From CALMEC01 sp964434425 (GTDB taxonomy: Bacteria > Actinomycetota > Thermoleophilia > Miltoncostaeales > Miltoncostaeaceae): a stretch of 64,000 nt of DNA. Location: NCBI GenBank assembly GCA_964434425.1, contig CAYSVH010000012.1, forward strand, positions 24,260-88,259. Reading direction: 5' to 3'. The translations under genes and the position numbers were made by a program. The notes under the pieces were generated by a model. It saw nothing but the letters and a program-made list of their open reading frames with translations, ran no database searches and was not told the DNA's origin. Of this stretch, positions 1 to 7,813 are shown piece by piece (position 1 is the stretch's first letter; every line of letters starts with the position of its first letter).

Positions 1-2
1 AC

Positions 3-959
3 GAATCCCATCGCGCAAGGATCGGCGTGATGACCGACGCCGACGGGTGGACGTCGACGACGTTCATCTCGGCCGAGAACCGGAGCGCACGCAAACCGCG
101 CATCGCGTTCGACCGGGCGGGGCGGGCCATCGCCGTGTGGCAGGCCGACCGGTCCGGGACGTCCACCGCGATCCAGATGTCCGAGCGGAGGGCCGACGGC
201 ACCTGGTCCGAGCCGCAGACGATCTCGGACAGCGGCCGTGTGGGCACTCCGCATCTGGCCGTGGCACCGGACGGCTCGGCCGTGGTCGCCTGGCATGGTC
301 AGTCCGGCCGCCGCACGCAGATCTGGGCCGCGGCCCGCGATGCGGCCGGAACCTGGTCCGATGCCGAGCCGGTGTCGTCCGCGGTTCATCACGCACTGGA
401 TCCCGGTGTCACCGCGTTCGCAACGGGCGTCGGCGCCGTCGCCTGGGTCGAGTCCGGGCGCGGCGGACCGACGTACGTCAACGTGGCCCGCCTCGCCGAC
501 GGTGAGTGGGACACGCCGGCCACCGTCACCGAACCCGATGAGATCCCGCGCGAGATGTCCCGTCCCGGACGCGCCGACATGGCTCCGGGCCTCGTGTTCG
601 CACCCGATGGGCGGCTCACGGTCTCGTGGGCCGCGGGGAGAGGCGGGGCGACCGAGGTGGCGACGGCGACGACCGACGACGCCGGACGCTTCACGCCCGT
701 CCAGCCGCTGTCGCGACCCGGCCAGCAGGCGGGAGGCGTCGCCGTCGGACGTGCACCGGGAGGGGTTCCGGTGACCGGCTGGGAGGAGATCGACGGCGGC
801 CTGCTGCGGGTCCGGACCAGAACCGCGGACGGCGTCTGCCGCGACGTCGCCCCGGCGGACGGCGAGTCCGCAGGCATCCGGATCGCCGGAGGGACCGCGC
901 CCGTGGCGGTGTACATCGACCTGAACCGCGGCCGGATCATGGCGGCCGACCTCACGTGA
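3..959 (+). CDS. Beta-propeller (BNR/sialidase-like repeat) protein, 5' end outside the window
   Basis: The reading frame is open from the first complete codon, so the start probably lies to the left; an internal ATG at 27 is possible. The visible part has at least four repeats of about 50 residues with the pattern 'G.A.AVW....G....I......DGTWS.P..IS', as in BNR/sialidase-type propeller blades. These folds usually bind or display rather than catalyse, and no sialidase Asp-box set is complete here. No membrane segment is seen in this part. The stop overlaps the next start (GTGA at 956-959), so it is probably translated with the GT87 gene. Substrate and role are unknown. Confidence 0.75.
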   Translation, partial: ESHRARIGVMTDADGWTSTTFISAENRSARKPRIAFDRAGRAIAVWQADRSGTSTAIQMSERRADGTWSEPQTISDSGRVGTPHLAVAPDGSAVVAWHGQSGRRTQIWAAARDAAGTWSDAEPVSSAVHHALDPGVTAFATGVGAVAWVESGRGGPTYVNVARLADGEWDTPATVTEPDEIPREMSRPGRADMAPGLVFAPDGRLTVSWAAGRGGATEVATATTDDAGRFTPVQPLSRPGQQAGGVAVGRAPGGVPVTGWEEIDGGLLRVRTRTADGVCRDVAPADGESAGIRIAGGTAPVAVYIDLNRGRIMAADLT

Positions 960-2188
960 GACGTCGCGCCGCCCTCATCGTCGCGCTCACCTTCGGATTC
1001 TGGGCCGTGATCCGGTGGGTCATCTACGCCTACCCCCAGCTCGGCGACACGCGCGTCTACCAGCACGCGGTGCGGATGATCGACGCCGGCTTCATGCCGT
1101 ACCGGGACTTCGACATCGAGTACCCGCCGCTCGCCACCGGTTCGTTCTGGCTGATCGACCGCATACCCGGGCCGCCGACCTTCGCGTTCTCGATGGCCAT
1201 GTGCGCCGCGCTGGCGGCGTCCGCAGTGGCCGCGCTCGTGCTCGCACAGCAGATGCGGCTGCCCCGGGGACGCACGGTCTTCGCCGTGGCCGTCACCATC
1301 CTGCTCCCGGTCCTCCTGGGGACCCTGCTCCAGACCCGCTACGACCTCTTGCTCACGGTGTTCCTGGCTTGGCTGACCGTTGCCGCGGTCGCCCGGCGCT
1401 TCGGATGGATGTGGACGCTTCTCGCCGTCGCGACAGCGATCAAGCTGGTGCCGGTCCTCCTCGTGCCCGTCCTCGCGATCTGGCACTGGCGTCACCGCGG
1501 CACCAAGCGTGCGGCGGGAGGCGTCGCCGGCTTCTCCGCCGGCGTGGCGCTCACCTTCATCCCCTTCGTCATCATGGCGCCGTCGGGCATCTGGCAGCTG
1601 TTCGCGTACCACCTCGAACGCCCCCTGCAGATGGAGTCCCTGGGGTCGTCGATCATCCACGCGCTCGGCCTGAGCTTCGAGCAGGTGCAGAGCTACGGGA
1701 GCGACAACATCGACGGCCACGCCCCGCAGATCGCCGCAACGCTGTCCACGGTGGCGCTGGTGGTGGCCATCGCCCTCATCGCCGTCCTGTTTCTCCGCAT
1801 CTGCCGCGGAACGCCGGACGGACGGCACCTGGTGACCGCCGTCGCCGCGACCCTGCTGGCGTGCGTGGTGTTCGGCAAGGTCGTCTCGCCCCAGTACCTC
1901 GCGTGGCTCGTGCCCATGGTGCTCGTCATCCCCGGCGTTCCGGGGACCTTCACCGCGGTCGGGGTGGCCGTGTCGCTGCCCGTGACACAGCTGGTCTTCC
2001 CCCTCCTCTACCGGGACCTCGTCGAACGTGCCGCACCGCTGCCGGTCGCGCTGCTGCTCGTCCGCAACCTGATTCTCGTCGCGGCCCTCGTCGTGGCGAC
2101 GGCGGTGCTCGTGCGGGCGACCGGATGGCGCGTCGGACAGGAGGCCACCGTCACCCCGGCGGCCTCCCGGTCGGCGCCGACCACCTGA
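956..2188 (+). CDS. GT87-family (DUF2029) polytopic membrane glycosyltransferase
   Basis: About 410 residues with roughly ten hydrophobic segments. Near residue 45 lies the motif YRDFDIEYPPLA, the aspartate-containing loop typical of GT87/GT-C mannosyltransferase-like enzymes that use polyprenyl-phosphate sugars on the outer face of the membrane. The GTG at 956 is chosen because it overlaps the previous stop (GTGA) and directly precedes the first membrane helix; a longer frame reaches back to 626 but only as a shadow of the upstream gene. Donor and acceptor cannot be read from the sequence. It probably adds a sugar to a lipid or cell-wall glycan. Confidence 0.8.
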   Translation: MRRRAALIVALTFGFWAVIRWVIYAYPQLGDTRVYQHAVRMIDAGFMPYRDFDIEYPPLATGSFWLIDRIPGPPTFAFSMAMCAALAASAVAALVLAQQMRLPRGRTVFAVAVTILLPVLLGTLLQTRYDLLLTVFLAWLTVAAVARRFGWMWTLLAVATAIKLVPVLLVPVLAIWHWRHRGTKRAAGGVAGFSAGVALTFIPFVIMAPSGIWQLFAYHLERPLQMESLGSSIIHALGLSFEQVQSYGSDNIDGHAPQIAATLSTVALVVAIALIAVLFLRICRGTPDGRHLVTAVAATLLACVVFGKVVSPQYLAWLVPMVLVIPGVPGTFTAVGVAVSLPVTQLVFPLLYRDLVERAAPLPVALLLVRNLILVAALVVATAVLVRATGWRVGQEATVTPAASRSAPTT

Positions 2189-2199
2189 GCGGCAACTGT

Positions 2200-2213
2200 A
2201 CTTTCGTGTAGTT
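2200..2213 (+). promoter_or_regulatory. Candidate shared promoter/operator motif, copy A
   Basis: ACTTTCGTGTAGTT differs at one position from ACTTTCGAGTAGTT on the minus strand upstream of the sigma-factor gene (11244-11257). It lies between GT87 and the methyltransferase gene, followed at 2233 by TTTTAGACTTTTCGA, a second partial match. The AT-rich patch contrasts with the surrounding high-GC DNA. A role as ECF-sigma promoter is inference. Confidence 0.35.
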
Positions 2214-2295
2214 CCGCCGGAGGATTGTGGTCTTTTAGACTTTTCGACTGACGGATCACGCCGTGTCGCGCACGGTCGAAGGGGAGAGCCACACC

Positions 2296-3090
2296 ATGGA
2301 TGGATCCATACTCGCGAAGGACAGCAACCCCTACGCGTACGACGCGGTGACGAAGGGGTACGGTCCGATGCGACGCGCGGACCCGCGCTTTCTCCGTCTG
2401 ATCGCCCGGGCGGTGGGCGGCGCGGCGTCGGTGATCACGGTGGGAGCCGGGACCGGCGGATACGAGCCGCCGGATCGCAGGGTGGTCGCCGTGGAGCTGG
2501 GCGACTCCATCATCGCCCAGCGCGACGCCGCTGCGGCCCCGGTCGTGAAGGGCGCCGCCGAGGCGCTGCCGTTCCGCGACGGATCCTTCGCCGCGTCCAT
2601 GGCCGTCCTCACGATGGAGCACTGGGCGAACCCGCTGACGGGACTCCGCGAGCTCGCCCGCGTCGCGACGCGCCGGGCGATCGTGCTGACCCTCGATCCG
2701 TCCCGTCTGAGCGACTTCTGGTTGTACCGCTACATCCCCGACGCCGCTTTCCTCCAGTCAATGCGCTACCCGTCCATCGACGCGGTGCGCGGTGCGCTCG
2801 GAGGCGAGTCCCGTGTGATCACCGTGCCCATCCCGCACGACTGCCGCGACAACATCATCACGGCCCACTGGCGGCGTCCGTCGGCGTATCTGGAGCGGCG
2901 CGTGCGGCAGCGCATCGCGATCCTCGCGGAGCTCGGCGACGACCACATCCTGGACGACCTGCGGCGCCTGTCGGAGGACCTGCGAAGCGGCGCATGGGAC
3001 GCGACGCACGGATGGATGACCGGTCGCAACGAGATTGATCTGGGCTACCGGCTCGTCGTCGCCGAGTACGCGCCGACCGACGACGCCTGA
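2296..3090 (+). CDS. Class I SAM-dependent methyltransferase (type 11-like)
   Basis: 264 residues with the Rossmann methyltransferase pattern: motif I VITVGAGTGGYEPP near residue 45, an acidic strand-2 end (VAVELG), motif II-like ALPFRDGSFAASMAV and motif III-like LARVATRRAIVL. The ATG at 2296 is preferred over the GTG at 2263 because AAGGGGAG sits nine bases upstream. The substrate is unknown. Type-11 relatives act on small molecules, quinones or lipids, and C-terminal residues 140-264 show no further named domain. It is preceded by an AT-rich intergenic segment that probably holds its own promoter. Confidence 0.8.
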   Translation: MDGSILAKDSNPYAYDAVTKGYGPMRRADPRFLRLIARAVGGAASVITVGAGTGGYEPPDRRVVAVELGDSIIAQRDAAAAPVVKGAAEALPFRDGSFAASMAVLTMEHWANPLTGLRELARVATRRAIVLTLDPSRLSDFWLYRYIPDAAFLQSMRYPSIDAVRGALGGESRVITVPIPHDCRDNIITAHWRRPSAYLERRVRQRIAILAELGDDHILDDLRRLSEDLRSGAWDATHGWMTGRNEIDLGYRLVVAEYAPTDDA

Positions 3091-3156
3091 TCTCCGGCGG
3101 GGCCGGTCCGGCCCTGGCGCGGCGCGCGCACCCGGCCGGCCCGACGACGGGCACGC

Positions 3157-3162
3157 TACGAT
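3157..3162 (+). promoter_or_regulatory. Candidate -10 element of a leaderless lipB promoter
   Basis: TACGAT lies seven bases before the GTG of lipB. This spacing would place the transcription start at the initiation codon, which also has no Shine-Dalgarno sequence. The -35 region is weak. Confidence 0.4.
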
Positions 3163-3169
3163 CGGTCGC

Positions 3170-3841
3170 GTGGCACTCCTTCTCGCAACCGACCGCATCG
3201 ACTACACCGAGGCGTGGAACCTGCAGCGGAGGATCGCGGCGGCGCGGACGTCCGATGCGATCGACGACGTCGTGTGGGTGCTCGAGCACCCGCCCGTGTA
3301 CACCTATGGACGGCACGGATCGCGGTCGGACCTGTTCGTCGACGACGCCACGCTGGAACGGCTGGGCGCCAGCTGCGTGCACAGTGACCGCGGTGGCCTC
3401 ATGACCTGGCACGGCCCGGGACAGACGACCGGCTACGTCATCGCCGACGTCCGCCGGCTGGGCGGCGTGCGCCGGTTCGTCACCGCCCTCGTCGACTCCA
3501 TGCGCGAGGCGAGCGGACTGGACGGGGCCGAGAGCGACCACGAGCGCATGGGCGTCTATGTCGAGGGACGCAAGCTGGGGAGCGTCGGCATCCGGGTGAC
3601 CTCCGGCGTGTCGACCCATGGCATCGCCCTGAACCGCGACGTCGACCCGATGTGGGGCCAGATCATGAGCGCGTGCGGCGCGCCCGACGTCACGCCCACG
3701 TCCATCGTGACCGAGGGCGGCGACGGTGCGCGGCCAGTGGTGGAGGGGGCGTTCGCCCGTGCCCTGGCCGATCGCTTCGACTGGGCACTCGACCCCGTCG
3801 ACCGCGAGGGCATCGAGGCCCGGCTGCCCGACGCGCCGTAG
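3170..3841 (+). CDS. lipB: Octanoyl-[acyl-carrier-protein]:protein N-octanoyltransferase LipB
   Basis: Transfers octanoate from octanoyl-ACP to the lipoyl domains of 2-oxoacid dehydrogenases or GcvH in the cytosol, the first step of lipoate synthesis. The 223-residue length fits the family. Visible signatures are RGG at 74-76, the WHGPGQ loop at 80-85, catalytic lysine K135 in GRKLGSVG and catalytic cysteine C169 in SACG, matching the Lys/Cys pair known for LipB. The GTG at 3170 is used because it begins the conserved N-terminus and follows a plausible -10 box by seven bases. No lipA is seen nearby. An inverted-repeat element starts one base after its stop codon. Confidence 0.95.
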   Translation: MALLLATDRIDYTEAWNLQRRIAAARTSDAIDDVVWVLEHPPVYTYGRHGSRSDLFVDDATLERLGASCVHSDRGGLMTWHGPGQTTGYVIADVRRLGGVRRFVTALVDSMREASGLDGAESDHERMGVYVEGRKLGSVGIRVTSGVSTHGIALNRDVDPMWGQIMSACGAPDVTPTSIVTEGGDGARPVVEGAFARALADRFDWALDPVDREGIEARLPDAP

Positions 3842-3842
3842 G

Positions 3843-4087
3843 GGGTGCTTCCGCGCTCTCGCGGCGTGGCGCGCAACCCGGCGGGTGCGGATATGCGCCA
3901 TTGGCCCATCCGCCCTCCCGGTCCGGCGGCAGGAGCCACGGATGCCGGGTGGTCGGCCCCGGCGGATCGGACGGGGCGGGTGGGAGGATGCCCTTCCGCC
4001 GGGCCCGCGGAGGACCCACCCAGCCCAACGGCAGGTGCCGCACCCACCGGTGACGCAGGCGCCATCATCCGCGCCGCGGAATCACCC
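3843..4087 (+). repeat. Terminal-inverted-repeat element, long form (245 bp)
   Basis: Fills the space between lipB and the convergent small genes. Read on the minus strand it begins GGGTGATTCCGCGG and ends CCACGCCGCGAGAGCG then GGAAGCACCC, matching both ends of the array at 30.3-30.9 kb and of the 33743 copy. The middle (about 3900-4030) is longer than in the other copies but keeps a GGAAGGGCAT block in common with the 157 bp form. It begins one base after the lipB stop. No protein is encoded. Confidence 0.7.
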
Positions 4088-4089
4088 CT

Positions 4090-4266
4090 CTAGAACATCA
4101 GCAGTTCCCAGTGGGCGAGGGCGCCGGCGACGAGCTCGGCATCGTCGGGGTCGTGCCCGGCGTCCCTGACCCAGCGGGAGAGGGTGTCCGGGTCGAGCTC
4201 ACCGGGCTCCGCGTCGGGATGGCCGAAGCGCAGCGCCTCGGCGAGCCGCTCAGCCGGGACGGCCAA
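4090..4266 (-). CDS. Small acidic soluble protein of unknown function (58 aa)
   Basis: Not recognised. A TTG at 4266 opens a frame of 58 codons containing ERLAEALRFGHPDAEPGELD and ending AHWELLMF. It is rich in Asp, Glu and Ala, with the regular codon pattern of a coding frame in high-GC DNA and no membrane segment. It overlaps the 3' end of the upstream 74-residue membrane protein by 17 bases, so translation would be coupled. The TTG start is inferred, since there is no ATG or GTG between the frame's previous stop and the conserved-looking part. Confidence 0.5.
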   Translation of the reverse strand: MAVPAERLAEALRFGHPDAEPGELDPDTLSRWVRDAGHDPDDAELVAGALAHWELLMF

Positions 4267-4474
4267 ACAGGTTCACGGCGGCGGCCGCGGCGAGTATCAG
4301 GACGAGGAAGCCGTAGACGGTGTACCCGAGCACGAGCACGAGCGCCGCGAGAGCACAGAGCAGGACGACCATGACGGCCCAGAAGGCTCGGGGCAGCCCT
4401 CCGGCGCCCAGCGACCACCCCTGCTCCGGGGGTGCGACGCGACGACGCACGCTCTTTGGACGGCCCTCCGACAT
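4250..4474 (-). CDS. Small two-helix membrane protein of unknown function (74 aa)
   Basis: From ATG 4474: a basic, soluble N-terminus of about 28 residues (MSEGRPKSVRRRV), then two closely spaced hydrophobic segments (AFWAVMVVLLCALAALVLVL and YGFLVLILAAAAAVNLF). The positive-inside rule puts the N-terminus in the cytoplasm. It diverges from the peroxiredoxin gene, with about 64 bases between the starts, and is followed by the overlapping 58-residue gene. No function can be assigned. Confidence 0.6.
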   Translation of the reverse strand: MSEGRPKSVRRRVAPPEQGWSLGAGGLPRAFWAVMVVLLCALAALVLVLGYTVYGFLVLILAAAAAVNLFGRPG

Positions 4475-4538
4475 ACGGACGGAGCGTAGCGTGTAGCGTC
4501 GCCGGAGAACGACAATCACGAATGAATCGGAGGACGTT

Positions 4539-5009
4539 ATGGCGGCCAGCGTCGGCCAGGAGGCCCCGGACTTCACCCTTCCCAGCCGCGGCGGGGAGAC
4601 GATCACCCTGTCGGACTATCGCGGTGCGAAGAACGTCGTGCTCGTGTTCTACCCCCTCGCCTTCAGCGGGGCGTGCACCAAGCAGCTGACCGAGATCGGC
4701 GAGAACGAGGCGCGCTACGCGGGTGCCGACGCGCAGGTGATCACCGTCAGCGTCGACAGCCACTTCTCACAGTCGGCGTTCGCCGATGCCATCGGCCTGA
4801 AGGACACCGTCATGGCGGCGGACTTCGAGCCCAAGGGTGCGGTCGCCCGCAGCTACGGCGTCTACCTCGACGAGCGCGGGATCAGCACGAGGGCCTCATT
4901 CGTCATCGACAAGGCCGGCATCGTGCGCCACGCGGACGTGAAGCCGACTCCCGCCGATGTGCCGGACGAGGAGGCGTACTTCAGCGCCCTCGCGGCCTGC
5001 GACGTTTAG
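4539..5009 (+). CDS. AhpE-like peroxiredoxin
   Basis: Thiol peroxidase of the AhpC/TSA superfamily, reducing hydrogen peroxide, organic hydroperoxides or peroxynitrite in the cytosol. The 156 residues carry the family core PDFTLPSRGGETITLSDYRG and the peroxidatic-cysteine loop YPLAFSGACTKQL with C46, closely resembling mycobacterial AhpE, and the later SYGVYLDERGISTRASFVID block. There is no resolving cysteine in the usual position, but a second cysteine sits three residues from the C-terminus (C154, AACDV), which might serve. CGGAGGA before the ATG is a good ribosome site. The metallothionein-like gene starts nine bases after the stop, suggesting one transcript. Confidence 0.9.
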   Translation: MAASVGQEAPDFTLPSRGGETITLSDYRGAKNVVLVFYPLAFSGACTKQLTEIGENEARYAGADAQVITVSVDSHFSQSAFADAIGLKDTVMAADFEPKGAVARSYGVYLDERGISTRASFVIDKAGIVRHADVKPTPADVPDEEAYFSALAACDV

Positions 5010-5018
5010 GGTGCCCTG

Positions 5019-5156
5019 ATGCAGTGTGCCCACGCGACGTGTGTATGTGAGCCCGCGGCGGGCTCGGACTTCTGCTCATCCTTCTGCGAGGAGAACCCGG
5101 ACACCGACGAGTGCCACTGCCACCACGAGGGGTGCTCGGCCGGCCATCACCACTGA
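5019..5156 (+). CDS. Metallothionein-like Cys/His-rich small protein (45 aa)
   Basis: A 45-residue frame with eight cysteines (3, 8, 10, 19, 23, 32, 34, 39) and a C-terminal SAGHHH. The spacing C-x4-C-x-C ... FCSSFCE ... C-x-C-x4-C recalls bacterial metallothioneins (SmtA/BmtA type), where such clusters hold Zn, Cu or Cd. It is shorter than the usual 55-60 residues and lacks part of the zinc-finger middle. It begins nine bases after the peroxiredoxin stop, so a joint role in metal or oxidative stress is plausible but inferred. The frame is below common length cut-offs and is easily missed. Confidence 0.65.
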   Translation: MQCAHATCVCEPAAGSDFCSSFCEENPDTDECHCHHEGCSAGHHH

Positions 5157-5382
5157 GCCGCAATGGTCGTGGACGGGCACTCCCCGGTCAACGGTTCCTC
5201 TGGGCTTCTCGGCGTTCTCTGAGTTCTCCTGGGCTTGTCTCGGCGGGTGCCACGGTATGGCCGAGCGCCCAAGCATCACCACGACCTGCTCGCCGCGGCG
5301 CTTGTGATCACGCCGGCGCACTTGCGGTCCTCGGTGCCCCGATGCCGTAGGTCCCGCGCCGGATCATCCGATACAGCCCGCG

Positions 5383-6177
5383 ATGGATGAACGCATGCCG
5401 AGAAGCCGTCGGGACCGAGTACGCAGACACCGCGTACGAAACCTGCTCCTCGCGCTTGCGGCATGCGGCACCATCGCCGGAGCCGCGTGCGGGGGCACCA
5501 GCATCACGAGCAGCGCCGACGAGGCGCTCGTGACCGATGCCGTCGAGACCTCGCCTCTTACGGCCTGAGCACCGACCAGATCCTCCGACGAACGAGGACC
5601 GCAGCCGTTGCCGCGACGTCCGTCCGCGTCACCGGCTCCGGCAGAGCGAACGACGGACCCCTCTCGTTCGACATCCGGTTCGTCTCCGGGCTGGGCGCCA
5701 GGGCACGACCACGAGTGACGGGACGGTCCTCGACTTCGTCGTACGCGACGCCGACGTGTTCCTTCGCGGCAACGACATGTACAGGGAGTGGCTGGGCCCG
5801 GCCTGCTCGGAGCGCGTCAAGGCGACGATCGGCGGCAGATATGCGAGGACCACGACCGGCGACCCCGATCTTCCCAGCATCCGATCGATCGCAGACATGC
5901 GGACCTTCCTCGAGGAAGCCCTCGTACCCGACGGGCCTCTCGCGCGAACCGACGGCAGGGTCACGGATGGCGTTCCCACGGTCGGTCTCGAGGACACCGA
6001 CGCGAACAGGTCCGGTGTGATCTACGTCTCCGACGACAACGAGCACTCCCGATCGCGATGAACGCGAACGGAACTGACAACGGCGGCCACATGCGGTTCT
6101 CGGATTGGAACGGCGTTGATGGGATAGCGGCTCCTCCGGCCGCCGAGGTGCGGGATGTCAGCGGTCTGGACGGCTGA
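5383..6177 (+). pseudogene. Frameshifted secreted lipoprotein (LppX/LprG-like organisation)
   Basis: Four consecutive frames join into one protein. Frame 1 (5383-about 5555) gives a basic N-terminus, a hydrophobic stretch and lipobox IAGAACGG. Frame 3 (about 5555-5700) gives YGLSTDQILRRTRTAA and SFDIRFVSGLG. Frame 2 (about 5700-6050) gives TTTSDGTVLDFVVRDADVF to VIYVSDDNEH. Frame 1 again (about 6047-6177) gives PIAMNANGTDNGGH, MRFSDWNG and a stop. The whole would be about 262 residues with the layout of mycobacterial LppX/LprG-type lipoproteins. All three shifts are in the same direction (each equal to loss of one base), so either decay or repeated sequencing error is possible. Original start may be 5383 or 5395. 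Confidence 0.65.
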
Positions 6178-6202
6178 TCGAGAGCCCACCACCAGGCCAC
6201 CA

Positions 6203-6234
6203 GCCACCCCCGGACGGATCCAACGGGGGGTGGC
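6203..6234. terminator. Hairpin between convergent genes
   Basis: GCCACCCCC (6203-6211) pairs with GGGGGTGGC (6226-6234) around a 14-base loop, between the frameshifted lipoprotein and the 3' end of rlmN. No T-tract follows. It could end transcription from either side. Confidence 0.4.
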
Positions 6235-6335
6235 GCGTACCCACAACGATCCCCGCCGCACGAGAAGCGGGCACGAGCGTCGGGCCTGGTGGTCGGCCGG
6301 AGCGGACGAGCGGATGGCCCTCCGCCAAGCCCGGA

Positions 6336-7379
6336 TCAGACCTCCGGTGCCTCCGCCGGGGCCCCTCCCGTCGACAGCGCCAGCTGTCCGCAGGCGGCGT
6401 CGATGTCGGCGCCGCGTGACCGCCGAACGGACGGGGTCACCCCCGCGCGTTCCAGGGCGATGATGAAGCGTTCGCGTCGTTCCGACGAGCTCGCGCGGTA
6501 CTCGCCGCCCGTCGGGTTGAACTCGATCAGGTTGATGTGGAAGTTGCCGTCGCGCACCAGATCGGCCAGACGGCGGGCGTCCTCCTGCCGGTCGTTCACC
6601 TCGTGCAGCAGCAGGTACTCGATGAACACCCTGCGGCCGGTGGTGTCGCAGTACCGCCGGCACTCGGCCATGAGGTTCGCGATCGGCCAGCGGTTGTTGA
6701 TCGGCATCAGAGCACTGCGGGTGGTGTCGTCCGCAGCGTGCAGCGAGATGGCGAGGCGCACCGGCACGTCCGCCTTCGCGAGTTCGGCGATGCCGGGTAC
6801 CCATCCGGCGGTCGAGATGGCGACTTTGCGCGCCGAGATGCCGAGACCCTCGTCCGGATCGGTGAAGTAGCGGCAGGCGTCGAGCACGGCGTCGAGGTTC
6901 TGCATGGGCTCACCCATCCCCATGAACACGACATTGCTGACGCGTGCATCGGCGCGCTCGGCCTCGGCCTGTGCGTAGACGACCTGATCGACGATCTCGT
7001 CGGCCCGGAGGTCGCGTCCGGCACCGAGCTTCCCGGTCGCGCAGAAGCGGCAGCCCAGCGCACATCCCACCTGACTCGACACGCAGACCGTCCGCCGCCC
7101 GCGGGCATGGGCGATCGACACGGCCTCGATCCGGGACCCGTCATCGGCGCCGAAGAGCCACTTGACGGTGCCGTCGGTGCTGAGCGCCGACGCCCGCGGC
7201 GTGACGGCCCAAAGACCGGGCCCGTCCTCCATCCTGGCGCGAAGCGCCTTGGGCCATGAGGTGATGTCGCCCCAGGCCATGGCGCCGTGGCGCCGGGCCT
7301 CCTCGGCCTGGCGTGCACGGTATGCGGGCTCGCCGAGCTCGGCGAGCCGCTCTTTCAACGAGGGAGCGGCGGTGCTCAT
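6336..7379 (-). CDS. rlmN: Dual-specificity RNA methyltransferase RlmN
   Basis: Radical-SAM enzyme that methylates C2 of A2503 in 23S rRNA and A37 in some tRNAs. The 347-residue length is normal. The 4Fe-4S motif CX3CX2C is at C106/C110/C113 (QVGCALGCRFCATGK). The two mechanistic cysteines are C99 (VCVSSQ) and C330 (AACGQL), at the spacing seen in E. coli. Also present are GMGEPMQNLD, the SLHA motif and INLIEFNP. The ATG has GGAG four to five bases upstream. It stands alone, downstream of a decayed peptidase gene on the same strand. Confidence 0.96.
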   Translation of the reverse strand: MSTAAPSLKERLAELGEPAYRARQAEEARRHGAMAWGDITSWPKALRARMEDGPGLWAVTPRASALSTDGTVKWLFGADDGSRIEAVSIAHARGRRTVCVSSQVGCALGCRFCATGKLGAGRDLRADEIVDQVVYAQAEAERADARVSNVVFMGMGEPMQNLDAVLDACRYFTDPDEGLGISARKVAISTAGWVPGIAELAKADVPVRLAISLHAADDTTRSALMPINNRWPIANLMAECRRYCDTTGRRVFIEYLLLHEVNDRQEDARRLADLVRDGNFHINLIEFNPTGGEYRASSSERRERFIIALERAGVTPSVRRSRGADIDAACGQLALSTGGAPAEAPEV

Positions 7380-7467
7380 GGGTCTCCGGTGCGGCGGGCG
7401 GGGACGTGACGATCAGCGGATCGTCAATGGTAGCGCCACGTGTGTGCGGTGGCCTGGGAGGCCCCCT

Positions 7468-7813
7468 GACCTGGCGGATGGGTGCGCCGGCCATGGCGGT
7501 GTGGTGGAAACGACATCACCCGACATACCCGGCCATCATCCAGCGGGCCCTGTCACCGGCACCCTGGTCGAGCGTGACCGACAGCCGGTCCGGAAGAACG
7601 GGTGCCGTGTCCGGAGCGATGTCCGCTCCCGTGTCCACCACACAGATCACACGATTCGTCGCAGGGGCCGGGAGGTACCGCATCCACGTCGCGTTCAGGC
7701 CAACGGCCCTGGAGTGCGGGATGGGTCTCGGCCATCGCACCCGACGTGCACATCACGCCGACGAGCAATGCGCCGACGAACGTGGCGGATCGACCCAGCC
7801 GCAACGCTCTCAC
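7468..7813 (-). pseudogene. Broken subtilisin-family (S8) peptidase, N-terminal part only
   Basis: A GTG at 7813 overlaps the stop of the upstream secreted-protein gene (GTGA) and opens a clear signal peptide (RSATFVGALLVGVMCTSGAMA). After about 40 residues the frame is lost. A second frame continues with NRVICVVDTGADIAPDT, the S8 catalytic-Asp motif, then hits an in-frame TGA near 7525, after which HHTAMAGAP resembles the catalytic-His motif (HGTxxAG). No Ser-motif region remains before rlmN. This is a remnant with at least one frameshift, one stop and a 3' truncation; the exact end is uncertain. Confidence 0.55.

Noticed and set aside
389..1828. 479-codon open frame on the minus strand
   Set aside because: Shadow of the propeller and GT87 genes; low-complexity translation.
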